The position numbers were made by a program, and so were the translations under genes. This document shows, piece by piece, positions 18,205 to 26,676 of a stretch of DNA of 64,000 nt. Source of the stretch: an uncultured Sunxiuqinia sp. (GTDB taxonomy: Bacteria; Bacteroidota; Bacteroidia; Bacteroidales; Prolixibacteraceae). Below the pieces are notes generated by a model. The model was not told the origin of the DNA and searched no databases. It saw only the letters and a list, made by a program, of their open reading frames with translations. Positions within the stretch are counted from its first letter, which is position 1. Each line of letters starts with the position of its first letter. The stretch spans positions 1 to 64,000 of the forward strand of contig NZ_CANLZV010000009.1 of the NCBI RefSeq assembly GCF_947495665.1, read 5' to 3'.

Positions 18205-18795
18205 TTGCCTAACAATCAAACAAATAACGAATTAGAATTAATCCAAAAATTTAAAAACGGAGATTCGGCTGCTTTTGACGCGTTATTTGCACTGTATGCC
18301 AGCAAGTTATTCAACTTTGTCAATAAATACCTCGATTTAAAAGAGGAAGCCGAAGAGATTGTACAAGATGTTTTTCTGAACCTTTGGAAGCACAAAAAGG
18401 AAATTCGATCGGAAAAAGCATTTAAATCTTACCTCTATCAAATTGCCTTAAACAACATTCGGAACTATTTCAACAAAAAGCTGGTTCAGGAAAAGCATAA
18501 GCAATTGATTGCTCAAAATTACCTTTTTGAAAAAGAATCGGATGCGGATGAGCTGGATTACGAATCTGTCATCAAAGAAGTTGACCAACTGATTGACCAG
18601 TTACCGCCAAAACGAAAGGAAATATTTCTTCTAAGCCGAAAAGAAGGGCTTGACATCTCTGAGATTGCCAACTATCTCAATATTTCAGAAGCAACTGTAA
18701 AAAACCAAATTACATCGGCTGTTGCTTTTCTTAAGAAGGCTGCCAAAGAAAGCGGATTATCCAATTCCCTATTCCTGGTTTTATTTTATCGCTAA
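18205..18795 (+). CDS. ECF RNA polymerase sigma factor with obligatory TTG start
   Basis: A 196-residue ECF sigma factor of the Bacteroidota expansion type. Region 2 is near 20-90 (DSAAFDALFALYASKLFNFV, EEIVQDVFLNLWKHKK), region 4 near 130-180 (LPPKRKEIFLLSRKEGLDISEIANYLNIS), and the C-terminal tail is short and hydrophobic. The frame contains no internal Met codon and has an in-frame TAA at 18196-18198, leaving only ACC AAG TTG. The TTG at 18205 is therefore the only plausible initiation codon. A weak start could keep this regulator scarce (inference). It is followed 78 bp later by its fecR partner. Confidence 0.9.
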   Translation: MPNNQTNNELELIQKFKNGDSAAFDALFALYASKLFNFVNKYLDLKEEAEEIVQDVFLNLWKHKKEIRSEKAFKSYLYQIALNNIRNYFNKKLVQEKHKQLIAQNYLFEKESDADELDYESVIKEVDQLIDQLPPKRKEIFLLSRKEGLDISEIANYLNISEATVKNQITSAVAFLKKAAKESGLSNSLFLVLFYR

Positions 18796-18873
18796 AAAAA
18801 TTCTTCGAAACATAGTACCATTTTTTTTGAACTTGTCTTTAAAGTATATCAGCTTGACAAAAAGGATATCAAA

Positions 18874-19893
18874 ATGACAACTTCGAAGAAAAAAGATTTT
18901 GAAAATATATTTGAAGGGAAACGCTCTTTCTCTTCCGTATCCTCTGTTATCGATTACCTTGGAAGACAAAAGAAGGAGCGGGAGACAGAAGATTTTCAAC
19001 AAAACCAATGGCATCATATTTTATCAGATGACAGCATTCCATCGGCTGACTTAAAGCATGTCCTGTATAAAGTCAAATACGATATTCTATTTGAAAAAAA
19101 TCAAAAGCAAAGGAAGTTACTCCTAAGCATATCAGCGGTTGCAGCATCTTTGCTTTTACCCTTGATTTTGATTTTCACGCTCAACTACCAAGCCGGCATA
19201 CACACTAAAAATACGAGTAACCTTGTTGAATTGCATTGCCCGGAAGGAACACGAACAAAGTTCACCTTACCGGATGGCTCCAGTGGCTGGCTTGCCGGTG
19301 GATCATCCATTGCTTACAATCTGGACTTTAATCAAGCTCGGAATGTTAGCGTTAATGGAGAGGCTTTTTTCGATGTCAAACGTGATCCGAAGAACGAATT
19401 CACTGTAGAATTGAATGACATTACTGTTCGTGTATTAGGAACCCAATTCAATGTACTAAACTACAATGATGATCCAATTTCCGAAGTCGTTGTATTATCA
19501 GGATTGGTGCAAGTTGCCGGCAATGAGAATCAGTTTCAGGAACAGCTAAGCAACAATAGGAAATTACAATTTCAATCAGAAAAAAATGAATTGGCCCTGT
19601 CCCATGTAGATGCAAGTAGCTATACAGCTTGGAAGAAAGGTCGTTTGATTTTCAATAATGAAAACCTGGAAGAAGTTTGTCGCAAAATAGAACGCTATTA
19701 CAATATAGAAGTCGAACTAAAAACAGAAGGACTTGACAATCAACTATTCAGAGCTGATATCGAGATTGGCCGACTTAGCGAATTGTTGAACTACATGTCT
19801 TTAGCATTACCAATCAAATACGAACTAACTAATCAAAACCAAAATAAAACAGGAGAGGGAAAATCTCAAAAGCTCACTATCTCAAAAAATTAA
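18874..19893 (+). CDS. FecR-family anti-sigma factor
   Basis: A 339-residue membrane anti-sigma factor. The cytoplasmic N-terminal region is 1-80, followed by one transmembrane helix (about 81-105, KLLLSISAVAASLLLPLILI). The periplasmic FecR domain (about 115-215) contains EGTRTKFTLPDGSSGWLAGGSSIAYN and VRVLGTQFNVLNY, and a DUF4974-like C-terminal region starts near 258 (GRLIFNNENLEEVCRKIERYYNIEVEL). It pairs with the sigma gene just upstream and with the STN domain of the SusC that follows. The 93-bp gap before susC contains a hairpin whose U-run lies on the opposite strand. Confidence 0.93.
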   Translation: MTTSKKKDFENIFEGKRSFSSVSSVIDYLGRQKKERETEDFQQNQWHHILSDDSIPSADLKHVLYKVKYDILFEKNQKQRKLLLSISAVAASLLLPLILIFTLNYQAGIHTKNTSNLVELHCPEGTRTKFTLPDGSSGWLAGGSSIAYNLDFNQARNVSVNGEAFFDVKRDPKNEFTVELNDITVRVLGTQFNVLNYNDDPISEVVVLSGLVQVAGNENQFQEQLSNNRKLQFQSEKNELALSHVDASSYTAWKKGRLIFNNENLEEVCRKIERYYNIEVELKTEGLDNQLFRADIEIGRLSELLNYMSLALPIKYELTNQNQNKTGEGKSQKLTISKN

Positions 19894-19900
19894 AGTAACT

Positions 19901-19935
19901 AAAAAAAAGAGGAAATGCTCGCAACACTTCCTCTT
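19901..19935 (-). terminator. Intrinsic terminator antisense to susC (set 2)
   Basis: AAGAGGAA (19907-19914) and TTCCTCTT (19928-19935) form an 8-bp stem. Further pairing inside, including wobble, brings it to 11-12 bp. On the minus strand it is followed by TTTTTTTT. In the sense direction the hairpin is followed by ACATTT, so it should not stop fecR-susC transcription efficiently. Confidence 0.65.
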
Positions 19936-19974
19936 ACATTTAGCATATAGACGATTTTTTAACTAAGTACTAAA
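19901..19974 (-). ncRNA. Candidate cis-antisense RNA over the susC leader (set 2)
   Basis: On the minus strand TAAATTTG (complement of 19980-19987) overlaps the susC start codon. About 40-70 nt further on comes a hairpin with stem 19928-19935 / 19907-19914, extendable by three to four pairs, followed by a run of up to eight T. This predicts a short RNA of about 74 nt antisense to the susC leader, the same layout as at 14526-14592. A CTTTG occurs upstream but at 29 bases, too far for a normal -33 element. By analogy with Bacteroides DonS RNAs it could repress the susC operon; this is inference. Confidence 0.45.
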
Positions 19975-19979
19975 CATTT

Positions 19980-19987
19980 CAAATTTA
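19980..19987 (-). promoter_or_regulatory. Antisense -7 element overlapping the second susC start codon
   Basis: The plus-strand CAAATTTA is the complement of TAAATTTG, a TAnnTTTG match on the minus strand. It sits at the same position relative to the ATG as in the first susC, where TCAAATTTATGAAAAAAA is conserved. Confidence 0.45.
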
Positions 19988-22900
19988 TGAAAAAAAAACA
20001 TGGGGAAAGAACATGGCAAAGTCATGTTCTTTCAAAAACATTTAAAGTTATGCGCCTAGCCTTATTTTTTACCCTGGCAAGTATCTTTCAAACAGCTGCT
20101 TCAACCGGGTATTCTCAAAGTGCAAAAATCACTCTAAAGCATGAAATTGTAAGCCTTGAGAATGTGCTCAACAAAATTGAAGATCAATCAGAATACCGGT
20201 TTATCTTCAATAAAAACCAAATTGACCTTACTCGAAAAGTCAAAGTCAATTTTGAAGAAACAACCATCAAGGAAGTTCTGAGTGAGTTGTTTGTAAACAA
20301 TAAAATAGACTACCGAATAATTGATAAACAAATCATTCTGACTACAAGTAAGCAAGCAAATGCGCAACAACCACTAATAATAAAGGGAAGAGTTCAAGAT
20401 GATGCAGGACAGCCTCTTCCTGGCGTAACTGTTGTATTAAAAGGAACGACACAAGGAACAATAACCGATACTGAAGGTAACTATTCATTAAAGGTTTCAA
20501 AACAGGAGAGCATCACTCTACTGTTTTCATTTATTGGCATGAAATCACAAGAAATAGTAGTTTCTGATCAAAGCACGATAAATGTCACAATGATTGCAGA
20601 AGCCAAAGGGTTAGATGAGGTTGTTGTTACTGCTTTTGGTACAGCTCAAAAAAAGGAAAGCATCGTTGGCTCTATTCAAAGCATACGGCCCGATGATTTA
20701 GTTGTTCCCGCAACAAACCTTTCAAGTGCCTTTGCAGGACGATTATCTGGGGTAATTGCTTTCCAGCGAAGTGGAGAGCCAGGAGCCGATGGGGCTAATT
20801 TTTACATCCGGGGAATATCAACTCTAAGCGGAGCTAAAGACCCATTAATCGTAATTGACGGAGTTGAATCTTCTAAATCCAGCTTGAATGCGCTTCCTCC
20901 TGAAACGATTGAAAGTTTCTCAATTTTGAAAGATGCAACTGCAACTGCAATGTATGGTACACGAGGGGCAAATGGAGTACTCATAATAACAACCAAAAGC
21001 GGTGCCGACATGAAACGCCCTGTTATTAATGTACGATTAGAGAATACTGTAAACACCCCAACATCTATTCCTGAGTTCGTTTCAGCCCCCCAATATATGA
21101 GCTTATTTAATGAAGCTGTACGTAACCAATCATTGGGCGACAGGCTATACACCAATGACGAAATAAGAGGCACCGAACTAGGACTCAACCCATATGTATT
21201 TCCTGATGTTAACTGGTATGATGAAATTTTCAAATCATCCTCCATGTCTCAAAATGTCAATTTCAATGTCAGAGGAGGAGGAAAAAAACTTGACTATTTC
21301 ATGAATGTAGGATACAATCATCAAGAGGGAATGTTGAGAGGAAGAAGTAATGAGTTCTTTTCATATAAAAACAACATTAACCTATCCCGCTATGTATTTC
21401 AGAACAATATTAATCTAAAGCTATCCCAAACCTCAAAAGTTGGGCTTAAGCTAAACACTCAACTTCAAACCAAACGTTCTCCATCCAAAGGTATCGGCAG
21501 TTTATTTTCATCAGTTATTAATACCAGTCCTGTGGTTTTCCCTGTAATGTATCCACGCAATGAAGACGACTCCTGGATAAAATGGGGAGGGACCTCCGAA
21601 GGAATTTCCGGAATAAATCCACTTGCAGAATTGGTAAGAGGGTACGAAGATTCATTTAACAGTAACATAACAGCAAACCTGGAGTTTGAGCAAAAACTCG
21701 ATATACTGACCAAAGGGCTTCGATTCAAAGCATTGGCCTCATTTCGCAATAATTCAGCAACAAGTACAAAACGCGAACAAGGGTATAATAGTTACCGTGT
21801 TACGGACTATGCATTGAATGAAGATGGAACCTATTCCTATACGATTGAATCTCAAAGCGAAGAAAATGATCCAGTACTCTCTACTTCTGGGCAAGTTAGT
21901 GGAAACCGCCGTGTCTATCTCCAAACTTACTTTGATTATACCCGAAAGTTTGGAGTACATGATGTAAACGCAATGCTACTTTACAATCAAGACCAACTAG
22001 CCAACAATAAGGCAGATAATCTTATGGCCTCATTGCCGAAACGCAAGCAGGGGATTGCTGCCCGTGTCTCTTATGGATATGACAACCGCTACTTAGTTGA
22101 ATTAAACTTAGGTTATAATGGGTCTGAAAATTTTGCAAAAAATCATCGTTGGGGGTTTTTCCCTTCAATAGCAGTTGGCTATAACATCTCTCGTGAAGCT
22201 TTCTTTGAACCACTAAGCAAAGCAATATCTAATCTGAAATTCCGAGCTTCCTATGGGTTCGTTGGAAATGACCAAATTGGCAGTGACCGTTTTGTATACC
22301 TTTCAGATATTAGTTTAAGCGGTAGTGATAAATATAAAACCGGCTATGGCTCAACTACAACAGAAATGGCCGGGCCAAAGTATGTACGTTATAGCAACAG
22401 TGGCATCACTTGGGAAGTTGGCAGAAAGCTAAATATCGGAGCAGATTTGCAACTATTTAGAAACCTAAATATTGTTGCGGATTTTTTCAGGGAGAACCGG
22501 GAGAATATTTTTCAACAAAAAGCAACTATTCCGAACTATCTCGGAACATCTGGCACAAAGGTATTTGGAAACTTTGCAGCCGTACGAAATCAAGGATTTG
22601 ACCTTGCAGTGGATTATGGGAAGGTTCTAGACCAAGATTGGACTATCCAATTTAAGGGAACATTTACATTTGCTCGTAACAAAATTACCGCTTACGATGA
22701 ACCCGCATATATGGAATATCCTCACTTAAGGCGTGTTGGAAGCTATTTGAACCGAATAGAAGGCTATATCTCAGATAATCTTTTCATTGACTGGAACCAT
22801 ATAGCCAATAGTGCCGACCAGCAAATTTCGGAAAATGTTGCTCCCGGAGATATCAAGTACTTAGACCAGCCCAATGCAGATGGAGAGTATGATGGAATTA

Positions 22901-23391
22901 TAAATTCCGATGATAAAGTAACTATGGGACATCCTACTGTTCCTGAAATTGTTTATGGTTTTGGTCCCTCTGTAAAGTATAAAAACATCGATCTTTCCTG
23001 TTTCTTTCAAGGTGTGGCAAATACCTCATTGATGATGTCAGGGTTTCATCCGTTTGGAACTCAAAAAAGTCATAATGTGCTCCAGTTTATCGCAGATGAT
23101 CATTGGAGTCCTGATAATCAGAATATTTATGCAGCCTATCCTCGACTCACTAAAATTGGACACGGCAACAATTCTGCCGCATCTGACTTTTGGCTACGCG
23201 ATGCCTCATTTTTAAAGTTAAAAAATGCAGAAATTGGCTATACCTACAAAAGAGCACGTTTCTATGTTAGCGGAATGAATCTACTAACATTTTCGTCATT
23301 TAAACACTGGGACCCGGAACAAGGTGGAGGTTCTGGCTTACGCTACCCAACACAGCGTTCCTTTAATGTTGGACTGCAAATTAATTTATAA
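19987..23391 (+). CDS. SusC/RagA TonB-dependent transporter with STN signalling domain
   Basis: A 1134-residue outer-membrane transporter. The signal region reaches about residue 44, the STN domain is about 47-119, the carboxypeptidase-regulatory-like domain about 132-205 (GRVQDDAGQPLPGVTVVLKGTTQG), and the plug begins near VVVTAFGTAQKKES (about 212-225). The barrel ends FNVGLQINL. The STN domain with the upstream sigma and fecR marks it as a signalling SusC. It is only distantly similar to the first SusC, so it probably handles a different oligosaccharide (inference). The susD partner follows after 21 bp. Confidence 0.95.
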   Translation: MKKKHGERTWQSHVLSKTFKVMRLALFFTLASIFQTAASTGYSQSAKITLKHEIVSLENVLNKIEDQSEYRFIFNKNQIDLTRKVKVNFEETTIKEVLSELFVNNKIDYRIIDKQIILTTSKQANAQQPLIIKGRVQDDAGQPLPGVTVVLKGTTQGTITDTEGNYSLKVSKQESITLLFSFIGMKSQEIVVSDQSTINVTMIAEAKGLDEVVVTAFGTAQKKESIVGSIQSIRPDDLVVPATNLSSAFAGRLSGVIAFQRSGEPGADGANFYIRGISTLSGAKDPLIVIDGVESSKSSLNALPPETIESFSILKDATATAMYGTRGANGVLIITTKSGADMKRPVINVRLENTVNTPTSIPEFVSAPQYMSLFNEAVRNQSLGDRLYTNDEIRGTELGLNPYVFPDVNWYDEIFKSSSMSQNVNFNVRGGGKKLDYFMNVGYNHQEGMLRGRSNEFFSYKNNINLSRYVFQNNINLKLSQTSKVGLKLNTQLQTKRSPSKGIGSLFSSVINTSPVVFPVMYPRNEDDSWIKWGGTSEGISGINPLAELVRGYEDSFNSNITANLEFEQKLDILTKGLRFKALASFRNNSATSTKREQGYNSYRVTDYALNEDGTYSYTIESQSEENDPVLSTSGQVSGNRRVYLQTYFDYTRKFGVHDVNAMLLYNQDQLANNKADNLMASLPKRKQGIAARVSYGYDNRYLVELNLGYNGSENFAKNHRWGFFPSIAVGYNISREAFFEPLSKAISNLKFRASYGFVGNDQIGSDRFVYLSDISLSGSDKYKTGYGSTTTEMAGPKYVRYSNSGITWEVGRKLNIGADLQLFRNLNIVADFFRENRENIFQQKATIPNYLGTSGTKVFGNFAAVRNQGFDLAVDYGKVLDQDWTIQFKGTFTFARNKITAYDEPAYMEYPHLRRVGSYLNRIEGYISDNLFIDWNHIANSADQQISENVAPGDIKYLDQPNADGEYDGIINSDDKVTMGHPTVPEIVYGFGPSVKYKNIDLSCFFQGVANTSLMMSGFHPFGTQKSHNVLQFIADDHWSPDNQNIYAAYPRLTKIGHGNNSAASDFWLRDASFLKLKNAEIGYTYKRARFYVSGMNLLTFSSFKHWDPEQGGGSGLRYPTQRSFNVGLQINL

Positions 23392-23412
23392 CAAATACTA
23401 AATACAAAACAG

Positions 23413-25293
23413 ATGAAAACATCAATATATTCAATAATACTCGCTTTTATTTTATTGGGAATATCATCCTGCGACTATCTCGACATTGTTCCCGATGAAA
23501 GGCCTACTGAGAAAGATGCCTTTAAGGATCAAAAAGCTGTACAAAAGTTTTTATACTCCTGCTACTCCTACTTGCCAAACCCCAGAGATGGCGCAGCATC
23601 CCTTGATTTGATGACAGGTGATGAAGTAATTACGGGCTTTGAACACGAAACATTTGCTAAATTCCCTAAAGGGAACTACACAGCTACAACACCTGTTATT
23701 TCATATTGGAACACCTTATTTGGAGGCCTGAGGCAATGCTATATAATGAAAAACAATGTAGCGAACGTACCAGGACTTTCCGAAAAATTAATTAAAGATT
23801 ATACAGCTCAGGCTGACTTCCTAATCGCATACTATCATTTTCTATTAATCAAATGCTACGGCCCCAGTATTTTGATAAAAGAAGAACCTGATGTCAATAC
23901 TCCTCCGGAAGACTTTTCAACAAGAAGCAGTCTGGATGAATGTGTCCAATTTGTTGTTGATAAATTTGATGAAGCTGCTACCAACTTACCGGCAAAAAGA
24001 TTTGGAGAAGAATATGGATTGGCTACAAGTGTTGCAGCCAAAGCTCTTAAGACAAGAATACTTTTGTATGCAGCCTCTCCCTTATTTAACGGAAACTCAA
24101 GGTATGATGACTTGAAGAATGATGATGGTACTCCACTCTTCCCAACAAGCTTTGATTTGCAAAAGTGGCAGTTAGTAAAAGATGCAACGCTGGATGCTAT
24201 CACGACAGCTGAATCAGAGAATCATGCGTTATATACGAATAGCAGTTATGGTGAAAACGGTTATCCTGATGATCCGGTAATACGTACATTAAGGTACAAC
24301 ATTATTGAACCTGCTAATTCCGAGATTCTTTGGGCAGATACTCGTAAAGAAGGAACATATGGCTTACAAAATAAGTCTCGCCCCTTTGTATCAAAGGCTT
24401 CCTGGAATGGAGTAGGTCCCACTTTAGCCATGTTAGATCGTTTTTATACCGAAAATGGGTTACCCATAAGTGAAGACCCAGCATACAACTACGCCAATCG
24501 TTTTAATGTAATTACAGTGGAGCAAGAAGATGAAAAAGTAGCTCAACCAGGAAAGAAAACGGCAGTTTACAACCTCAACAGAGAACCTCGATTTTATGCC
24601 TGGGTATCTTTTCATGGGGGTTACTATGAATTAATGTCTGCTACATCCAATGGTGCCTATAAAGATGATCCAGACTTTCAGGAATCAATTATCGAAGGAG
24701 AAAACTACTCTCGGCTAGTAACTTCAATGTTGAAAAACGGAAATTGTGGAAGAGGCAACAGAACAAATAACTACAACCCCTCTGGTTTTCTAAACAAAAA
24801 AGGGTGTGATCCATCACACAGAACAAAACTAAGCAGTGAAGGCCCTATTGAGTATCCTTGGCCTGTTATCAGGCTGGCTGAGCTTTACCTTACTATGGCC
24901 GAAGCATGTGTTGAAGTAAACGATTTAGCTAATGCCAAAAAATATCTAAACAAGGTTCGAGTGCGTGCAGGCATTCCAACTGTTGAAGAAGCCTGGAGCA
25001 CGGTTGCAGACCTAAGTCAGGATAAACTTCGTGAGATTGTAAGACAGGAACGTCAAATTGAATTATACCTTGAAAACCATAACTTTTGGGATATGAGACG
25101 CTGGATGTTAGCCGAAGAAGCCTTCAATAAAAAACATAACGGATTTAATACTGAGGCCGAAGACGTTGAGAACTATGTGAATGTTACAGAAATACCTTTT
25201 AATCGTGTATTTAAGTCCGCAAATTACTTGCTCCCTATACCAATCAAAGATATTAATGTAAACACAAACCTGGTTCAAAACCCCGGATATTAA
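23413..25293 (+). CDS. SusD/RagB family glycan-binding lipoprotein
   Basis: A 626-residue lipoprotein with lipobox GISSC (Cys20) followed by DYLDIVPDE, acidic and consistent with surface export. SusD signatures include FLIAYYHFLLIKCYGPSIL (about 137-155), LAELYLTMAEACVEVND, NKVRVRAGIPT and RQERQIELYLENHNFWDMRRW, ending NLVQNPGY. It should act as the lid and binding partner of the SusC encoded just upstream. At 626 residues it is larger than the first SusD (573). The gene for a discoidin-type lipoprotein follows 38 bp later, so the operon carries binding and import functions but no glycosidase. Confidence 0.95.
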   Translation: MKTSIYSIILAFILLGISSCDYLDIVPDERPTEKDAFKDQKAVQKFLYSCYSYLPNPRDGAASLDLMTGDEVITGFEHETFAKFPKGNYTATTPVISYWNTLFGGLRQCYIMKNNVANVPGLSEKLIKDYTAQADFLIAYYHFLLIKCYGPSILIKEEPDVNTPPEDFSTRSSLDECVQFVVDKFDEAATNLPAKRFGEEYGLATSVAAKALKTRILLYAASPLFNGNSRYDDLKNDDGTPLFPTSFDLQKWQLVKDATLDAITTAESENHALYTNSSYGENGYPDDPVIRTLRYNIIEPANSEILWADTRKEGTYGLQNKSRPFVSKASWNGVGPTLAMLDRFYTENGLPISEDPAYNYANRFNVITVEQEDEKVAQPGKKTAVYNLNREPRFYAWVSFHGGYYELMSATSNGAYKDDPDFQESIIEGENYSRLVTSMLKNGNCGRGNRTNNYNPSGFLNKKGCDPSHRTKLSSEGPIEYPWPVIRLAELYLTMAEACVEVNDLANAKKYLNKVRVRAGIPTVEEAWSTVADLSQDKLREIVRQERQIELYLENHNFWDMRRWMLAEEAFNKKHNGFNTEAEDVENYVNVTEIPFNRVFKSANYLLPIPIKDINVNTNLVQNPGY

Positions 25294-25331
25294 GGCTTCG
25301 CTTGTATTTAACAAACTAAAACGAAAAACAG

Positions 25332-26207
25332 ATGAAGAAATTACTATATATTTTAATCGTACCTTTTTTCTTTATTGCCTGTGAGGAAAATGAAACTGTA
25401 AATGTTATTCCTCCCGATATAAGTAACGTACATTCAGATTCCTTGCCTGGACAAATTGTTTTAAGGTGGGATATGCCAACTGATCACGAGAATATTCACT
25501 ATATAGAAGTGAGCTATTTTGATCACCGTAAAAATAAAGACGTAATCAACCTTTCAAGTGGAGACTCTCTACTTATAGATGATACAAGATATAAATATGG
25601 TGATTACCAATTTAGACTAACCCCCTACAGTATTACCCGGACACCAGGAGATTCACATGAATATACTGGAATATCTGGTCATGCCCCAATTCAGGAAACT
25701 TTTCTATCTCAAGAGAAATTAAGTTTTACTGAAGCACAAATAACTGGTAATTCAATTATGGAAGGAGGGAAAAATCCTCCCATAAACCTTTTCGATGGCA
25801 ATGATGGAACAATTTATCACGCTAGATGGAGTGGAGATATCCCAGATATTGCATGGTTGGATTTTGATCTTCAGGAAGAGGTCAAAGCTTTTAAAATAAA
25901 CTGGTTTCCAAGAACAAATCAGTCCTTAGGAAAACCAATTGATGTTGACCTTATGGGGAGTATTGATGGTCAGGACTGGTTTTTGATTATTAATCTGACC
26001 AAAGAAAAAGACGGATTACCAACATCTCAAACAGACTGGTTCCAATCTCCAACATATAAATCCAGTCAACCATTTCGATATCTCAGATATGCTGTAAATA
26101 AGACAAATCAAGGAGATAAATTCTGGACTATGAGTGAAATGGAAATTTATAAAGTAAATTTACAGATTATCGATCCTGAGTCACCTGATTACGAAGAAGA
26201 GTATTAG
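25332..26207 (+). CDS. Surface lipoprotein with FnIII-like and discoidin-like domains
   Basis: A 291-residue lipoprotein (lipobox FFIAC, Cys17) followed by EENE, an acidic surface-export signal. Residues about 30-115 resemble a fibronectin-type/DUF4998-like module (PGQIVLRWDMPTDHENIHYIEV). Residues about 135-275 resemble an F5/8 type C domain (NLFDGNDGTIYHARWSGDIPDIAWLDFDLQEE, FRYLRYAVNKTNQG, MSEMEIY). It occupies the position of SusE/SusF-type accessory binding proteins at the end of a susCD operon, so a glycan-binding role on the cell surface is likely (inference). No catalytic motif is visible. A strong terminator follows at 26259-26308. Confidence 0.8.
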   Translation: MKKLLYILIVPFFFIACEENETVNVIPPDISNVHSDSLPGQIVLRWDMPTDHENIHYIEVSYFDHRKNKDVINLSSGDSLLIDDTRYKYGDYQFRLTPYSITRTPGDSHEYTGISGHAPIQETFLSQEKLSFTEAQITGNSIMEGGKNPPINLFDGNDGTIYHARWSGDIPDIAWLDFDLQEEVKAFKINWFPRTNQSLGKPIDVDLMGSIDGQDWFLIINLTKEKDGLPTSQTDWFQSPTYKSSQPFRYLRYAVNKTNQGDKFWTMSEMEIYKVNLQIIDPESPDYEEEY

Positions 26208-26258
26208 CCATTTCATTCGCCTCATGCCATTTGAAAAAAATGGTTAATGAGTTAGCTC

Positions 26259-26308
26259 ATAACAAGAATGATTAACGACTTCCCTTAGGTCGGAATCATT
26301 CTTGTTAT
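26259..26308 (+). terminator. Perfect 15-bp hairpin ending the second susCD operon
   Basis: ATAACAAGAATGATT (26259-26273) and AATCATTCTTGTTAT (26294-26308) are exact reverse complements with a 20-base loop. T-rich sequence follows (TCAATTTCTATTATTTTG). It lies 51 bp after the stop of the discoidin lipoprotein gene and separates it from the efflux operon. Confidence 0.7.
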
Positions 26309-26676
26309 TCAATTTCTATTATTTTGTTCCCAAATTCTATAAAAAATACCACTCTGACCGATTAAAAAAAACAGAGCGTAAAGAAAGCTCCCAAAAACTT
26401 CGTTGTTCCTGCTTAAGCAATTACCTCTAACTAATATTCTCAAAGTAAAAAAGGCAAGGCTCAAATCACAAACTCCACACAAAAAGCCGCTTTTATTCAC
26501 TTCTTCCTCCTCTCCTCCTTCCTCCTGGATATAATAATCTGAATTTCTCCTTATCTCATCCAGAACTTGCTTTTAAGCTGATATTTCCCTAAATTATATC
26601 TCGAAACAGCGACCATTCAAGTCATTACAAGATATTGACCCATTTCACAATTAGAAATTTAATATCTCCTCAAATT
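26309..26676. other. Intergenic region before the efflux operon
   Basis: This stretch carries no convincing gene. A 63-codon minus-strand frame is not supported by any family resemblance. It contains an uninterrupted 27-base pyrimidine tract at 26500-26526. No consensus promoter for the RND operon was recognised. Confidence 0.5.

Noticed and set aside
26309-26500. 63-codon minus-strand frame before the efflux operon
   Set aside because: It begins next to a terminator and a pyrimidine tract, with no family resemblance or regulatory context.
26635-26676. Upstream TTG start for the efflux adaptor
   Set aside because: The ATG at 26677 begins a textbook lipoprotein signal; the extra 14 residues would spoil it.
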